A stretch of 64,000 nucleotides of DNA, from contig NC_066570.1 of NCBI RefSeq assembly GCF_024679095.1, positions 9,884,127 to 9,948,126 on the forward strand, written 5' to 3'. The stretch's first letter is position 1; every line of letters begins with the position of its first letter. The notes under the pieces are model-generated. The model was not told the origin of the DNA. It made no database searches and saw only the letters and a program-made list of their open reading frames with translations. Made by a program: the position numbers and the translations under genes. This DNA comes from Eriocheir sinensis (taxonomy: Eukaryota > Arthropoda > Malacostraca > Decapoda > Varunidae). This document shows, piece by piece, positions 34,616 through 47,999 of this stretch.

Positions 34616-35210
34616 CCATTTTGTCGTGCCGTTCATGGGCACTCTTTTTAATTAATTATGTAGGTTCATTATACCTCAAAGTAGAATTAATTATTGATCA
34701 TTTAAACCACAGAGTAAAATTAGTAGTTTATTCACCCAGTCTTATAAGGCACCATTATCGCACACAGGATCATCACCTGTCCAAGTAATATAGGTACCAC
34801 GACTTTAAGAAAGTTACTTGAGGTAATTATTGTTTAGGGATTCTGATGGTGAACTAAGGGTCATAGGACAGGGTCCACTTATTAGAGGTTAGCTTACGCA
34901 TCTTACATCACTAATTACACTTGTAAATACCATGAACACTGGTTAACATTAACACCTTAACCTAGCATGCACACATGGCAATAAGAAGCATCAACATAAT
35001 ACTGTTTCCACCCACACGGGGAAACACAGACTCCACCATTCCACAGCTTAATTAAGTCCTAACTAAAACTAGTGAGTGTTTGCGCTTATCCATTGTTACC
35101 CCTGAGAACAACACACATACCACCCTTTTGGCCTTCTCCTTTCCTTCCTCTCTTCACACACCCTGCCACAGGCAATCCCCCCACAGCGCAGCTTCAAAAG
35201 TGTTTACTGC
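34616..35210 (-). mobile_element. Solo-LTR-like relic related to the gypsy element at 61 kb
   Basis: On the minus strand this matches 61090-61680 over essentially its full length, from CAGTAAACACTTTTGAAGC to GACGACAAAATGG-like ends, at roughly 95% identity by eye. No gag or pol sequence follows, so it looks like a solo LTR left by recombination. It is embedded in a (TAG)n array. Exact borders and target duplication are unresolved because the ends are not TG/CA at the similarity limits. Confidence 0.75.
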
Positions 35211-35426
35211 CGGACTTTGAGGCGACGGTGGTTGATAGTCGTATCAACCACAAGCTCTGTTAGCTTAAAAATAAAATGTTTAGTAAAGTTTGTAATATTA
35301 AATAAAGATGGTTGTCGGCCACAGTCATTGGCGGGGTGGGGCCAATGAATTGCTTTGTGAAAGGATATGAGAGAATATACCACTCACAACGCAACTCTAA
35401 TAGATGGAGTCCCGTATATGTAGTAG
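35211..35426. other. Unassigned segment beside the solo LTR
   Basis: About 215 bp between the LTR similarity and the resumed (TAG)n array. It is not matched in the 61 kb copy. It could be a missing outer part of the LTR or an earlier insertion. Confidence 0.3.
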
Positions 35427-35446
35427 AGTAGTAGTAGTATAAAAAA

Positions 35447-35481
<35 letters not shown>

Positions 35482-35536
35482 AAACAGTATTACCTAGTAG
35501 TAGTAGTAGTAGTAGTAGTAGTAAAACAGTATTACC

Positions 35537-35610
<74 letters not shown>

Positions 35611-35667
35611 AAACAGTATTACCTAGTAGTAGTAGTAGTAGTAGTAGTAAAATAGTATTACCTAGTT

Positions 35668-35721
<54 letters not shown>

Positions 35722-35723
35722 CG
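35427..35723. repeat. (TAG)n array with AAAACAGTATTACC spacer
   Basis: Continuation of the super-repeat at 34430-34614. The spacer motif recurs at about 35479, 35521, 35608 and 35648. Confidence 0.93.
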
Positions 35724-35934
35724 GAAGTAGTAGTAGAGCGGAAGAAGGCAAGTTGACTGTTAGACGCTCATACCTTCAGTGCAAGGAGCAAGCTTCCAAC
35801 ATAAGGCTTAAAATTGAGCTGGACCACTTCATATCAGATATCGTTAACAGTGCAGACTGACACGCTACAGCTTGCCGAAATTGCTGAGTGGCCTGCTGTT
35901 TGCCTGTTGGTAGGAATCACGTTAACTTGTCTGC

Positions 35935-35937
<3 letters not shown>

Positions 35938-36002
<65 letters not shown>

Positions 36003-36023
36003 CACACATACACACACACACAC
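35938..36023. repeat. (CT)n then (CA)n microsatellite
   Basis: CT run 35938-36000, followed by CA-rich sequence to 36023. Confidence 0.95.
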
Positions 36024-36288
36024 ATGTATTGACACAAACTCCAAATTGTAACACCAATTTCATAGATCTCCGGACTCGCTTTATTAGGCAGCCGGGAGCC
36101 GGATTATGACATATGAATCCGGACAGGCCGGAGTTGGGCCGGATCAGTGACAACGGAAGCCTGCAGTGGCGAGACGCTAGAGACGGTGGGCGGAAAGAAC
36201 GCAGGCATGGAGGACCAAGCGTTATCCCGCGCTCTGCTGGGAGGGAACATTGTCCCCTTCCCTGCCTCATGTTTCTGGAGCCAGGGAT

Positions 36289-36347
36289 CAGATAGATAGA
36301 TAAATAAATAGATAGATAGATAGAGATTGGGATATATCGAGAAAGAA

Positions 36348-36427
<80 letters not shown>
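36289..36427. repeat. (GATA)n and (GA)n microsatellites
   Basis: GATA/AATA tetramers at 36289-36325 and a 77-bp GA run at 36351-36427. Confidence 0.94.
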
Positions 36428-36429
<2 letters not shown>

Positions 36430-36430
<1 letters not shown>

Positions 36431-37809
36431 AATAACCCGCCTGAAACAGGGGAAAGTAGACAGGGAAGGACGGCCAGGAGTGGCTGGGAGGAAGAAATAC
36501 CGGAGAAGAATTGTGATAAGAAAGAGAGATAATTTCACGGGTCGTCACAATGATCCATCACTCTCCCTCGCACCTCTCCTACCTGCTTCTTCCCGATCTG
36601 CTTTCTCCTTCCACCTTAATCCAACAAAAGGTGAGAACATTTCCACGAACTCTAAAAAATACTAGTCTGTGTAATGGTTATTCTCGAGTTACAGGCTTTC
36701 ATATATTTTTTACGGTAACTCCAACCCTTGAAGCTGTTCCGAGACTACATTTATGCCCCTGGACAGTAGGTGACAGCATTGTTGACATTAATGTGTGCAG
36801 GAATAAAGCAGAGTTGAATAGAGTGGTTTACACGTGAGTAGTTGGTAAGGTTGAAACTATCACCTGTAGCTCAGAAAACATGTGAATAAAGGTGGTTCGA
36901 TGAGTGCACAGCTCCGTTTCGTGAGAGGCTGAGCGGCGAGAGCATGGCTGGAACAGCGCATGCCCCTGCTGCTTGGCCTGAGCTGAACTTATTGCATGAA
37001 CAACGAAGTGTTTGTTCTCTTTGTATTTAATGATATAGTTTTCCGTTATATGCAGCGCGGCTAGTCTCTGAAAACTTGTTGAAGTTTTCCGAGATTCTTT
37101 TCAAGCAGTACTGACATTGGTGAAGTGCCCTTCGTTCCAAATATTGTCATAATTTTTAAGTTCCTTGATTGGGAAGCTTTAGTCAACGAAATGAATGTAT
37201 TCCGATGTATTTGTTCAACTGTAAAGTGTGCAAACTATCTCTCCTTTAAGGGCAAACGTAGTATTTTTACCGTAATGAGATTTGTCTATTAAGTAAGAAT
37301 CTCGCATTTTATGCGTCATTGTTTACCAAACTTAACTTTCTTTGCCTCATAAAGTGAATGTTCAGAGAACACGGCAATTAACCTTCATGAGATTTTATTT
37401 CTCCTTGCCTGCATTCAGTTGGAATTTGTACCAAGAGGAAGCGGTCTATATTTTGTTAAATTATTCTGTTTAAATCGGACCTTGCCACGCTAGGCATACT
37501 AATAACGGCCGCAGAAACAAAGGAAGCACATCCATCACAATGGGGACGGAGTGGTGTCCTCACCACGGGTGTCCTCTGAGCATGTGCACTCGTGTCGGTC
37601 TCCCAGGAGAAAACTAATTCAGATAATTCTGCATGCGACATGTCCGACGCCGAGTTTTTTTGCAGAGGGAGAAATGTAGGTAATAGGTCTCCAAATTAGA
37701 TTTCATAACTTCACGAAACGCGTAGGCTGTAAGTAGCTGTGTGGGGGCGTTGCCTGGATGAGGCCAGGTACTCAGTGGCCCCGCCCACCTACCTTATATT
37801 CGGTCTGTC

Positions 37810-37812
<3 letters not shown>
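36430..37812. other. No recognisable gene
   Basis: Mixed-composition unique-looking sequence. The open frames are under 100 codons with no known motif. Confidence 0.4.
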
Positions 37813-37881
<69 letters not shown>

Positions 37882-37894
37882 CACATACACACAT

Positions 37895-37938
<44 letters not shown>
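37813..37938. repeat. (CT)n-(CA)n compound microsatellite
   Basis: CT run 37813-37878 followed by a CA-rich run to 37938. Confidence 0.95.
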
Positions 37939-37940
<2 letters not shown>

Positions 37941-37959
37941 ATTACTGTCAGTAAACTTT

Positions 37960-38430
37960 TCGGAGCCTCCTCTGCAGATTTGCTTTTATGTTCCTTAGCT
38001 GTTCTTTTTTCGTGCTCAAATGCTGCCATTCTGCGATTTGTTGATGACAAGTCAAACAACGTGGTTTCATCACATTGCAAGGTGATCACCATACCTTCGT
38101 GAAGGAAAGTTTTGTCTTTTGCAAGTAATTCCTGAAAATTATGCGGCACTTTATAGCAGTTATGAGTGGAAGGTAAAAGTGGGTTTTACAGGTCCGAATA
38201 TCCCTAGCGATGGGATGGTGAGGGATGTAGTCATTTGGAAGCTGCCATTCTACGACCTGTTTATCGAACGACACCGTCTGCAATATGAGAATTGGCAACA
38301 TGTCAAGGAAATGGCTTAATATTGGTCCCCAGAGTGCACCGTCATGACGAACAACTGGCTGACGTCTAAACCGATGTCGCTCCTGACACACTGAACCCAT
38401 CAAAAAGTCATCTATGATTCTATTGGACAC
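37960..38430 (-). other. Overlapping open frames of unknown nature
   Basis: Two minus frames (to 38149 and to 38430) and one plus frame (38119-38319) are open. The minus frame shows TFLHEGMVITLQCDETTLFD, then an Ala/Lys/Glu-rich helix (MAAFEHEKRTAKEHKSKSAE). I recognise no family. Composition is less repetitive than the surroundings, so a degraded transposon gene or a host exon is possible. Confidence 0.25.
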
Positions 38431-38938
38431 ATTCTGTTGTATGTGTGACGGAGGTCATAAGGCTGTGTTGGAGGCCTTACAGTAACGATATCATGGGGTC
38501 TGGCACGTTTATGAAAATACTGGTCTTGTATTCAAATATAAATATCTTTGCACAACCGCAAAATCTTGTACAGTATTTTTAATATACCTAAGTGTTCACT
38601 ATTTTCTAAGCCTTTGAAAAGACATAATTTCAGATTAGGTCTTAACAAATAATTTAGTTAAAACTTCATCTACGTTAGTGGAGATCAGTTAGTGTGTTGT
38701 AGGTGTATACCATCGTCTACATGGAATACAAGTATTTTGAAATTAAGGCATGTTCTCGAGAGCAACATGTAAACTCTTTTTCTGTTCTATTTGGCATCAA
38801 CTAGCATTTCAGTTATATGATGTAACTAATCCGATAGTACTGCCCTTGATTAATGATTCTCTACAAAGTGTAAAACCTGTAAAATTTCGGGCTAATATGC
38901 AAAGAAGTTTATTGGACTCCTCAGACCGACAGCCGGTA

Positions 38939-40513
<1,575 letters not shown>

Positions 40514-41852
40514 CGCCAGTATCGTTTCCGCAAGTGGCGTTCTACTGGCGATCTACTTGCTCTCTTAACTGACTCTTGGTCATCCTCTCTTAGTCGTTTC
40601 GGTGAAACTTTCTCTGTTGCGCTAGACATATCGAAAGCCTTCGACAGAGTCTGGCACAAGTCTTTGCTTTCTTAACTGCCCTCTTTCGTATTATATCCCT
40701 CTCTCTGGTCCTTTATCTCCAGTTTCCTTTCCGGCCGTTTTATCTCTGCGGTGGTAGACGGTCACTGTTCTTCCCCTAAACCTATTAACAGTGGTGTTCC
40801 ACAGGGCTCTGTCCTATCACCCACTCTCTTCCTGTTATTCATCAATGATCTTCTTTCCATAACAAACTGTCCTTTCCACTCATACGCCGACGATTCCACT
40901 CTGCATTATTCAACTTCTTTCAATAGAAGACCATCCCAACAGGAAGTACATGACTCCAGACTGGAGGTTGCAGAACGCTTAACCTCAGACCTTGCTATAA
41001 TTTCCGATTGGGGTAGAAGGAACCTTGTGTCCTTCAATGCCTCAAAAACTCAATTTCTCCACCTATCAACTCGACACAATCTTCCAAACAGCAATCCCCT
41101 ATTCTTCGACAACACTCAGCTGTCACCTTCTTCAACACTAAATATCCTCGGTTTATCCTTAACTCAAAATCTTAACTGGACACTTCACATCTCCTCTCTC
41201 ACTAAATCAGCTTCCTCGAGGTTGGACATTCTGTATCGTCTCCGCCAGTCTTTTTTTTTTTCCCCGCACAGTTGCTATCCATATACAGAGGTCTTGTCCG
41301 CCCTCGTATGGAGTTTGCATCTCACGTGTGAGGGGGGCTCCACTCACACAACTCTCTTGGACAGAGTGGAGTCTAAGGCTCTTCGTCTCATCAGCTCTCC
41401 TCCTTTTACTGATAGTCTTCTACCTCTTAAATTCCGTCGCGATGTTGCCTCTCTTTCTATCTTTTATCGATATTTTCACGCTGACTGCTCTTCTGAACTT
41501 GCAAACTGCATGCCTCCCCCCTCCCGCGGCCTCGCCTCACACGACTTTCTAATCCAGCTCATCCTTATACTGTCCAAGCCCCTTATGCAAGAGTTAACCA
41601 GCATCTTCACTCTTTCATCCCTCACGCTGGTAAACTCTGGAACAATCTTCCTTCATCTGTATTTCCTCCCGCCTACGACTTGCACGCTTTCAAGAGGGGG
41701 GTATCAGGACACCTCTTCTCCCGAAATCGACCTCTCTTTTTGGCCATTCCTCTGTACTTTATTCAGGAGAAGTAAGTAGCGGGCTTTTTTTTTCATTATT
41801 GTTTTCTTTTTTTTCATGCCCTTGAACTGTCTCCTTTTCTGTAAAAAAAAAA
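40514..41852 (+). mobile_element. LINE A copy 4, 5'-truncated
   Basis: Begins within the RT at QYRFRKWRSTGDLL and runs to an A tail (41842-41852). The missing 5' part is typical of incomplete target-primed reverse transcription. Confidence 0.87.
40751..41779 (+). pseudogene. LINE A copy 4 RT, longest open frame
   Basis: 342 codons: INSGVPQGSVLSPTLFLLFI, HSYADDSTLHYS, GLSLTQNLNWTLHISSL and THTTLLDRVESKALRLISSP, then the C-terminal YRYFHADCSSELANCMPP. Motif A (ALDISKAFDRVWHKS) sits just upstream in another frame (40349-40675) with a TAA after SLLS. A T11 run near 41252 differs from other copies. The final part reads an altered frame relative to the usual HSFIPHAGKLWNN tail. Confidence 0.83.
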
Positions 41853-41938
41853 AGTGAAAATGTGCAATGTGCATGTTTGTTTCATTGTACACCTGCACCT
41901 ATTGTGACAGACACCTGTGGAAGAGACATGATAAGCAG

Positions 41939-41940
<2 letters not shown>

Positions 41941-42003
<63 letters not shown>

Positions 42004-42023
42004 GGGTAGGGGGGTTGGGGGGC

Positions 42024-42090
<67 letters not shown>
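41941..42090. repeat. (GT)n microsatellite interrupted by G6 runs
   Basis: GT run 41941-42000, then GGGGGGTAGGGGGG and TTGGGGGGCGCG (42001-42025), then a GT run to 42090. The guanine block could form a G-quadruplex. Confidence 0.95.
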
Positions 42091-42091
<1 letters not shown>

Positions 42092-42245
42092 CTGCATAAA
42101 ATTAGTACAACTAAAAATGTGCTTGCTACTTCTTCATCAATGGACAAAAATTTGTGCAGAAATTGCTGTTGGAATAGAAGCTGGACAATATTTTAGCTTT
42201 AACAATGATTGCAAGCAGATGTGCCTGTCCTCTTAATGCAAGGTT

Positions 42246-42454
<209 letters not shown>

Positions 42455-42660
42455 TATTATTCCCCAGTTAGGATTCAAACCGCAGCTGTGACGTACGCTG
42501 TCACCTTCGCTTAAAGTGGGACTCGCCCTGGCTCTCTCTACCAAGATCAGGTTAGGTGAGAGACGGAGTGAGTCTCTCACTTTTACCCTCCGTGTAGCGG
42601 AGGTGGCAGCCTACGCAGCGGTTGCGGTTCGAATCCTGGCTGGGGAATAATTAACCTGTC
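42455..42660. mobile_element. Foldback element with tRNA-like arms
   Basis: The left arm (ATTCCCCAGTTAGGATTCAA) and the right arm (GGTTCGAATCCTGGCTGGGG) are inverted copies of about 55 bp. Each holds a box B-like GGTTCGAATCC word, in opposite orientation. Between them lies a smaller hairpin (GTGAGAGA...TCTCTCAC). The element sits between (ATT)n tracts. It may be two SINE heads joined head to head, or a tRNA-derived MITE. Confidence 0.6.
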
Positions 42661-42705
42661 TTTCTTTGACCATTATTATTATTATTATTTTTATAATTTT
42701 TATTA

Positions 42706-43217
42706 TCTCCACTCACACAGCTCTCTTGGTCAGAGTGAAGTTTAAGGCTCTCCGTCTCATCAGCTCTCCTACTCTTACTGACAGCTTTCTACCTCTTATA
42801 TTCCGTTGCCATGTTGCCTCTCTTTCTATCTTCTATCGATATTTTCATGCTGATTACTCTTCTGAACTTGCTAACTGCATGCCTCCCCCCCTCCTGCGGC
42901 CCCGCTGCACACGAATTTCTACTCATGCTCATCCCTATACTGTCCAAATCCCTTATGCAAGAGTTAAATAGCATCTCCATTCTTTCATCCCCTTCACTGG
43001 TAAACTCTGGAACACCCTTCCTTCTTCTGTATTTCTTCCTGGCTATGACTTGACCTCTTTCAAGAAGAGTGTATCAAGACACCTCTCCACCCGAAACTGA
43101 CCTCTCTTTTGGATACTATTTACTTTTGTCTATTATGGGAGCTTCAAGTAGCGGACTTATTTTTTCACTTTTTTTGTTGCCCTTGAGCCGTCTCCTTTGT
43201 TGTAAAAAAAAAAAAAG
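42706..43217 (+). pseudogene. LINE A copy 5, 3' end only
   Basis: Begins at the STHTALLVRV block directly after (ATT)n and keeps FYRYFHADYSSELANCMPPP, RPRCTRISTHAHPYTVQI and an A tail at 43205-43216. Frames are degraded. Confidence 0.83.
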
Positions 43218-43275
43218 CTATCGTGCACTAGTCATTTCGGGTTCCCAAAAATAGTTTTTCAGAGATCAAAACCGT

Positions 43276-43277
<2 letters not shown>

Positions 43278-43368
<91 letters not shown>
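43278..43368. repeat. (TA)n microsatellite, about 90 bp
   Basis: TA run with one GATA interruption at 43322. It ends at the head of SINE S3. Confidence 0.96.
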
Positions 43369-43370
<2 letters not shown>

Positions 43371-43483
43371 TTGAGGCGGTGGCTGAGTGGATAGCGTGAC
43401 GTCGCAGCGTTCAGGACGACGCGGCTTCGCGCACCGCCCGGTACCACAAGCTGGGATTTTTCAGTCACCGCCGAGTAGCCTAA
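43371..43483 (+). mobile_element. SINE S3, 5' part with tRNA-like head
   Basis: Head TGAGGCGGTGGCTGAGTGGA, then the GGGATTTTTCAGTCACCGCC block. It is broken at GTAGCCTAA by a TIR element. The body resumes at 44760. Confidence 0.85.
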
Positions 43484-44759
43484 AGGCCCAGTCAAACTGG
43501 CTCTACGACCTACTGCCGACCTCCAGCGACCTGCAGGTCGCGGGAGGTCTCACATGGTCGACGAATGGTCGTGCGTGCGATCGTCATGTGTCTCCGTCTG
43601 TCCTGAGACCGATGGAGTCTTAGGTCATGCTCTAAAACCTCCAGCCGACCTCTCAGGTCGCTGCCGGTCGTAAAAAAGGTTGCCGTCCGGTGGCCGAATG
43701 GACTGCGTCTGGACGGCAAGCGGACTGCCACCGGTGGCCGACAGGTGACCATTAACTGTTGAACGGCGACCGGATGGCAAGCGGACGCCGTCTGGTTGCC
43801 GTCAGATAGTAGGAGGTCGCTGATGGTCGCCGTCCACTTTTCATCTGTCATTGGCCGTGGTCGACGTCCGGCCTACCACCACACGGCGAGTTGTGCGGCG
43901 ATCGATGGTAGATCAAACCACCCTTGTCCGGAAATGAGGTACATTTCTGAGCAGTGACGTCCCACGCCACTCATGACGCCCGCCCAAGCTCCGTCCCAAC
44001 TCAACCTGCTCCACAGGTCAAGCACACGGCCAAATGTGTATGGGTCACCTCTGCCTAACCAAAATAAATTACTGCAGGACATGATGTGTACAGCAGTAAC
44101 AATGAAAGTCTGTCGAGCTAATGGCTTTTATCCATTTCAAAAAGAACTGTTAATTTCATCTTCTGCTCTGTCCATGGTGATGGAAACGCCTTAGAACGAA
44201 TATAATGTTACATACATACTAACGACAGGTTAAACCAAGATTGCTTGGAGCATTTTTTGCATGTCTGCGGCACATAGGGGGCTGGGGGGTGGGGTCACAA
44301 ATATCCGTCTTTTGCTGCAGTGAAGCACATAATACTTTCATTACCTTTATAAGTAACTTTTTTTTACCAAACAATTTACAGAAATAAGAATGAGAAGTGT
44401 GTAATATAACTGGGTGAACATATTAGATACTGTAACACGTCAGCAGCAAGTCGTTAAGGGAGGTCGCCGTCCTCATTGCGACAGGACGCGTACTGGTCTT
44501 TGCCTGTCGGCCACCGGTCGGCGTATGGTGGGCGTCTTGGCAAGACTCCAGGTGTGAGGTCAAGGTGTGAATCTTACCATGGTCGCCGTCCGGCCCCCCA
44601 CTGGACGGACTCTGGACGGACACTAAACGACCGCCGGTAGACGTTCGGTCGCACGACTACTTTGCCACCTATGTGGTCCGGAAGCGGTGGGTGTGAATCG
44701 CAGCATTTTGAGGTCGCAGGTGGTCGTTAGCAGGTCGTGAAGTTAGCGTGACTGTAGCT
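43484..44759. mobile_element. 1,276-bp TIR DNA transposon inside SINE S3
   Basis: The ends form an imperfect inverted repeat of about 45 bp: AGGCCCAGTCA with CTACGACCT and GCGACCT on the left, and AGCTACAGTCA with CACGACCT and GCGACCT on the right. TAA occurs at both edges (43481-43483 and 44760-44762). Removing the element restores the SINE order GCCTAAGACTACC seen in copy S5. A 3-bp TAA duplication suggests PIF/Harbinger. Because the right flank reads TTAA, a TTAA-targeting family such as Kolobok is an alternative. The interior has many CCGGTCGCC-type words, and no transposase is recognised, so it is non-autonomous. Confidence 0.8.
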
Positions 44760-45099
<340 letters not shown>

Positions 45100-45292
45100 T
45101 CGTTATGTAAAACAAAGTCACACTACCAATCTTTCGACGATAACAAAGTTGCATGTTGAGGTTGGATAATAGAAACTTTTTTTAGCTAAAAGAACGATCT
45201 AAAATGTAACAATAATAATGATTGTAATGCCTCCTACATTTATTGTCGGGGGGTATCGCCAAGACTGTTTATTGATTAAAATTTCAAAGATC

Positions 45293-45841
45293 TTATAAGC
45301 CAGGGCTTTCCAAACTTTTTCAATACGAGGTCCACATCATATATAACACTTTTTTGAGGGCCACAGGAAAAAGAATTAAGAAGCGTCAGTTTCATTAATT
45401 TCATGAACTCGAACTAAAGTAATACGAATTGAAGATATTGAAAACAAAACTTGTTTGCTTTAATCGATGTACACCAAAAATATACCTGCCTTCATTTTTA
45501 TGGACCCACATTAATGATGATAATGATTTTTCTATTTCAAACTCTCATTGAAGTCAGGTTCCAAATTTGAGGAGCCATTTATTAAAATGGATTTCAAATG
45601 TTCATCTCATAAATTTGCTGGACAGTTAGACCTGACATACTTCATTTTGGAAAATGTTTGTTCACACAGATATGTTGTACCAAAAATGGACACAAAACTA
45701 CAAGCAAGTTGTTGCAAATCTAGAAACTGCTCTGCCATAAAAATATAAAAAAATCAGATATCCACGCTGCGGTCCTGATGAAATCATATGGCGGTCCGGA
45801 TGTGGCCCCCGGGCCATAGTTTGGAGAGCCATGTTATAAGT
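45293..45841. mobile_element. hAT-type MITE with 8-bp target duplication
   Basis: Element 45301-45833 (533 bp). The left end is CAGGGCTTTCCAAACT and the right end, read inward, is CATGGCTCTCCAAACT, an inverted repeat of about 16 bp. It is flanked by TTATAAGC (45293-45300) and TTATAAGT (45834-45841), an 8-bp duplication with one change. The start and the 8-bp duplication are hAT hallmarks. Inner ends carry GGCCAC and GGGGGCCAC blocks. A 66-codon frame (45548-45748) has no transposase motif. Confidence 0.87.
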
Positions 45842-46381
45842 TAACAAAACAGCTGTGAGATAGTATTAATCATTTGAAACTCAAAATCGACTATATTTAA
45901 CGGATTCCTGATTGCTGCCGTCATATTATTGATACTGACAACTGTCTCCAAAATGTAGGCCATCATATAATATCCACGGAATTGGACACCCTGTATGACA
46001 GCAGGCTGCCAGAGTACGATAATATACACCTCAGACCTGTATGCCGCGACTATGGTCTTGGCAGAATATGATTTCATGCCCCAACGCTGACACCAAGAAA
46101 AAATAAATGAAGATCCGCATTCAACTGAGTGGCCACAGGGGACCTAAGAGAACTTTTAGGATCAAGAATAGGAAGAGAAAGGAGAAATATCATCGGTACA
46201 AGCTAAAACGAGAGGAAAGAAAAAGAACATTTTCATCAAGTTGAGCAAATACATCTGCAAGAAATTTTAATATAATGGTTACTGAATATAAATTAGCGTG
46301 CATTTCGAGTCATCATCATCACCACCACAACCATCATCATCACCACCACCACCACCACAACTGCCATTTCCACCACCACCA
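45842..46381. other. No recognisable gene; (CAT/CAC)n at 46309-46381
   Basis: Unassigned AT-rich sequence ending in a CAT/CAC trinucleotide tract immediately before SINE S4. Confidence 0.5.
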
Positions 46382-46739
46382 GGCGGTGGCTGAGTCGTCA
46401 AAGTAACGGCCCCGTGTTCAGGAGGACGCGAGTTCAATCCCCGCCCGGTGCCACCAAGCTGGGATTTTTCAGCCGCCGCCGAGTGGCTTAAAACTACCCA
46501 CATGCTGTCCAGAAGACCACCTATCAACCCGGACTCTAGATTCTAGGATCAAAGATGAGCTCGGGGAGGGCAGCATGAGCCAATGCAAGATGGCGCCACT
46601 ATAAACACTCGCCTGTGCCAGAACGGGCTGGGCCGACCATCAGGACCCACCGGAAAGAAGCCTTGGACCGACCATCAGGATCCACCGGGAAGAAGCCTAC
46701 CGGCGCAATAGGCCGCAATGTAAAAAAAAAAAAAAAAAA
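46382..46739 (+). mobile_element. tRNA-derived SINE, copy S4
   Basis: Full-length: head GGCGGTGGCTGAGTCGTC, box B-like GAGTTCAATCCCC, then the same body blocks as S1 including two AAGAAGCCT units and an A18 tail. Closest to S1 by eye. Confidence 0.87.
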
Positions 46740-47180
46740 GGCTCCAACTTCAACACCAACAACAAGAGATGTCACCTGTGAATTTTTTTAAAACCTGTTT
46801 CATCACGAACCTCCTACCTTGAACACTTGCTTAATCTCGCATTCCAGATTTCGGTTTCGAACTCATCTGCAGCAATATTTTCTCCGTCTCAATAATGCCG
46901 CCTTGATTGCGGAGTACAGCAGCAGAGCCAACAAATAAATTTTTTTTTATAGCCACCAGAAATAATATTTACCTTGGTATTTCGCACAGTTTGCCACGCT
47001 GGCGTCACTTCCGCTGTTGTTGAAATCGTTCACGAATATTTTACATGCCCACTTGTGCTGAATTCAGTTCATCACTTGTCTAGTTTACAGTCTGTACATT
47101 GATCCCTCTGCTTTCCTACTTCACACAGATCATAGCTTTTCTGGTGTTACTGTGACTGGTACGTTTATCTGTTCGGAGTT
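46740..47180. other. Upstream region of the glycosyltransferase gene
   Basis: No gene recognised. It precedes a TATA-like box at 47184. Confidence 0.35.
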
Positions 47181-47183
47181 GGG

Positions 47184-47189
47184 TATAAA
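47184..47189 (+). promoter_or_regulatory. TATA-box candidate
   Basis: GGGTATAAAGGCAG is a good TATA consensus, 816 bp upstream of the start codon of the glycosyltransferase exon 1. No convincing initiator at the right distance was seen, and a SINE lies between, so this is only a candidate. Confidence 0.3.
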
Positions 47190-47700
47190 GGCAGCTCTTC
47201 TGCTCTGAATCGAAAATTTTGTCTTCAGATAATATTTAGAGGGGAGGCGGTGGCTCAGTGGTTAGCATGCGGGCCCCGTATTCACCGCGTACTGGACGAC
47301 GCGGGTTCGAATCCGCCGCTACTACCTAGGATTTATCAGTCACCGCCGAGTGGCCTAAGACTACCCACATGCTGTCCTGAAGACCACCCATCAACCCAGA
47401 CTCTAGAGGAAACCGTCCACGTGAATCAAGAACGATCTCTGGGGGGCAGCATGAGCCAAGAAAAGATGGCGCCACTATAAAACACTTGCCTGCGCCATGA
47501 AGGGCTGGGGCCGACCACCAACCAGGCCCCTCAAGAAAGCCTACCGGCGCCATAGGCTGGCACGTAAAAAAAAAAATGGAGTGAAGATAGCTCTTCCAAT
47601 CCGAATCGAAGATTTTGTCTTAGATGATATTTAGATGTAGTGAAGATACTTCTTCCAATCCGAAATGAAAAGTTTGTCTTAAGAGAATATTTAAACGGAG
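47190..47700 (+). repeat. Three-unit 60-bp tandem repeat interrupted by a SINE
   Basis: Units of CTCTTC...GAATCGAAAATTTTGTCTT...ATATTTAGA type at about 47190-47240, 47577-47637 and 47638-47700. SINE S5 separates the first from the second. They lie 0.3-0.8 kb upstream of exon 1. Confidence 0.75.
47241..47576 (+). mobile_element. tRNA-derived SINE, copy S5
   Basis: Best preserved head: GGCGGTGGCTCAGTGGTTAG (box A) and GCGGGTTCGAATCCGCC (perfect box B). The body shows GCCTAAGACTACCCACATG and a shorter 3' part than S1 and S4, with one AAGAAAGCCTACCGG block and an A10 tail. It marks a second subfamily, and it serves as the reference that shows the TIR element insertion site in S3. Confidence 0.88.
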
Positions 47701-47999
47701 TTCAGTGTCTGTCAGCTACTCCTAGGCATAAACATATTATTTTTACATATGTATGTATAGAAATATATTCGCATGTTATCACATTTATGACGTATAACCT
47801 AGTCTTAGGTAAAGGCATTATTAACAAGTTATCATTTGCTTCTTTTTCTTTCAGTTTTTGCTTCTGTCTTCTAAGAAAGCAATCTATCTCCTTTAAAGTC
47901 TGTCCTATTATGTCAAAAAAATATATGTTCATGTTTTTGTTAAGAAAATGATTCATCCGTAAAAGGACCGTCCTGTCTTTAGGTTAGTGGGTGTGAGGC

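Noticed and set aside
43873..44194. Transposase coding in the TIR element
   Set aside because: Open frames of about 70 codons on each strand show no DDE or MADF-like motif I can defend.
47250..47330. Functional tRNA gene (perfect box A and box B)
   Set aside because: The head cannot form a full cloverleaf with acceptor stem, and it is followed by the SINE body and A tail shared with four other copies.
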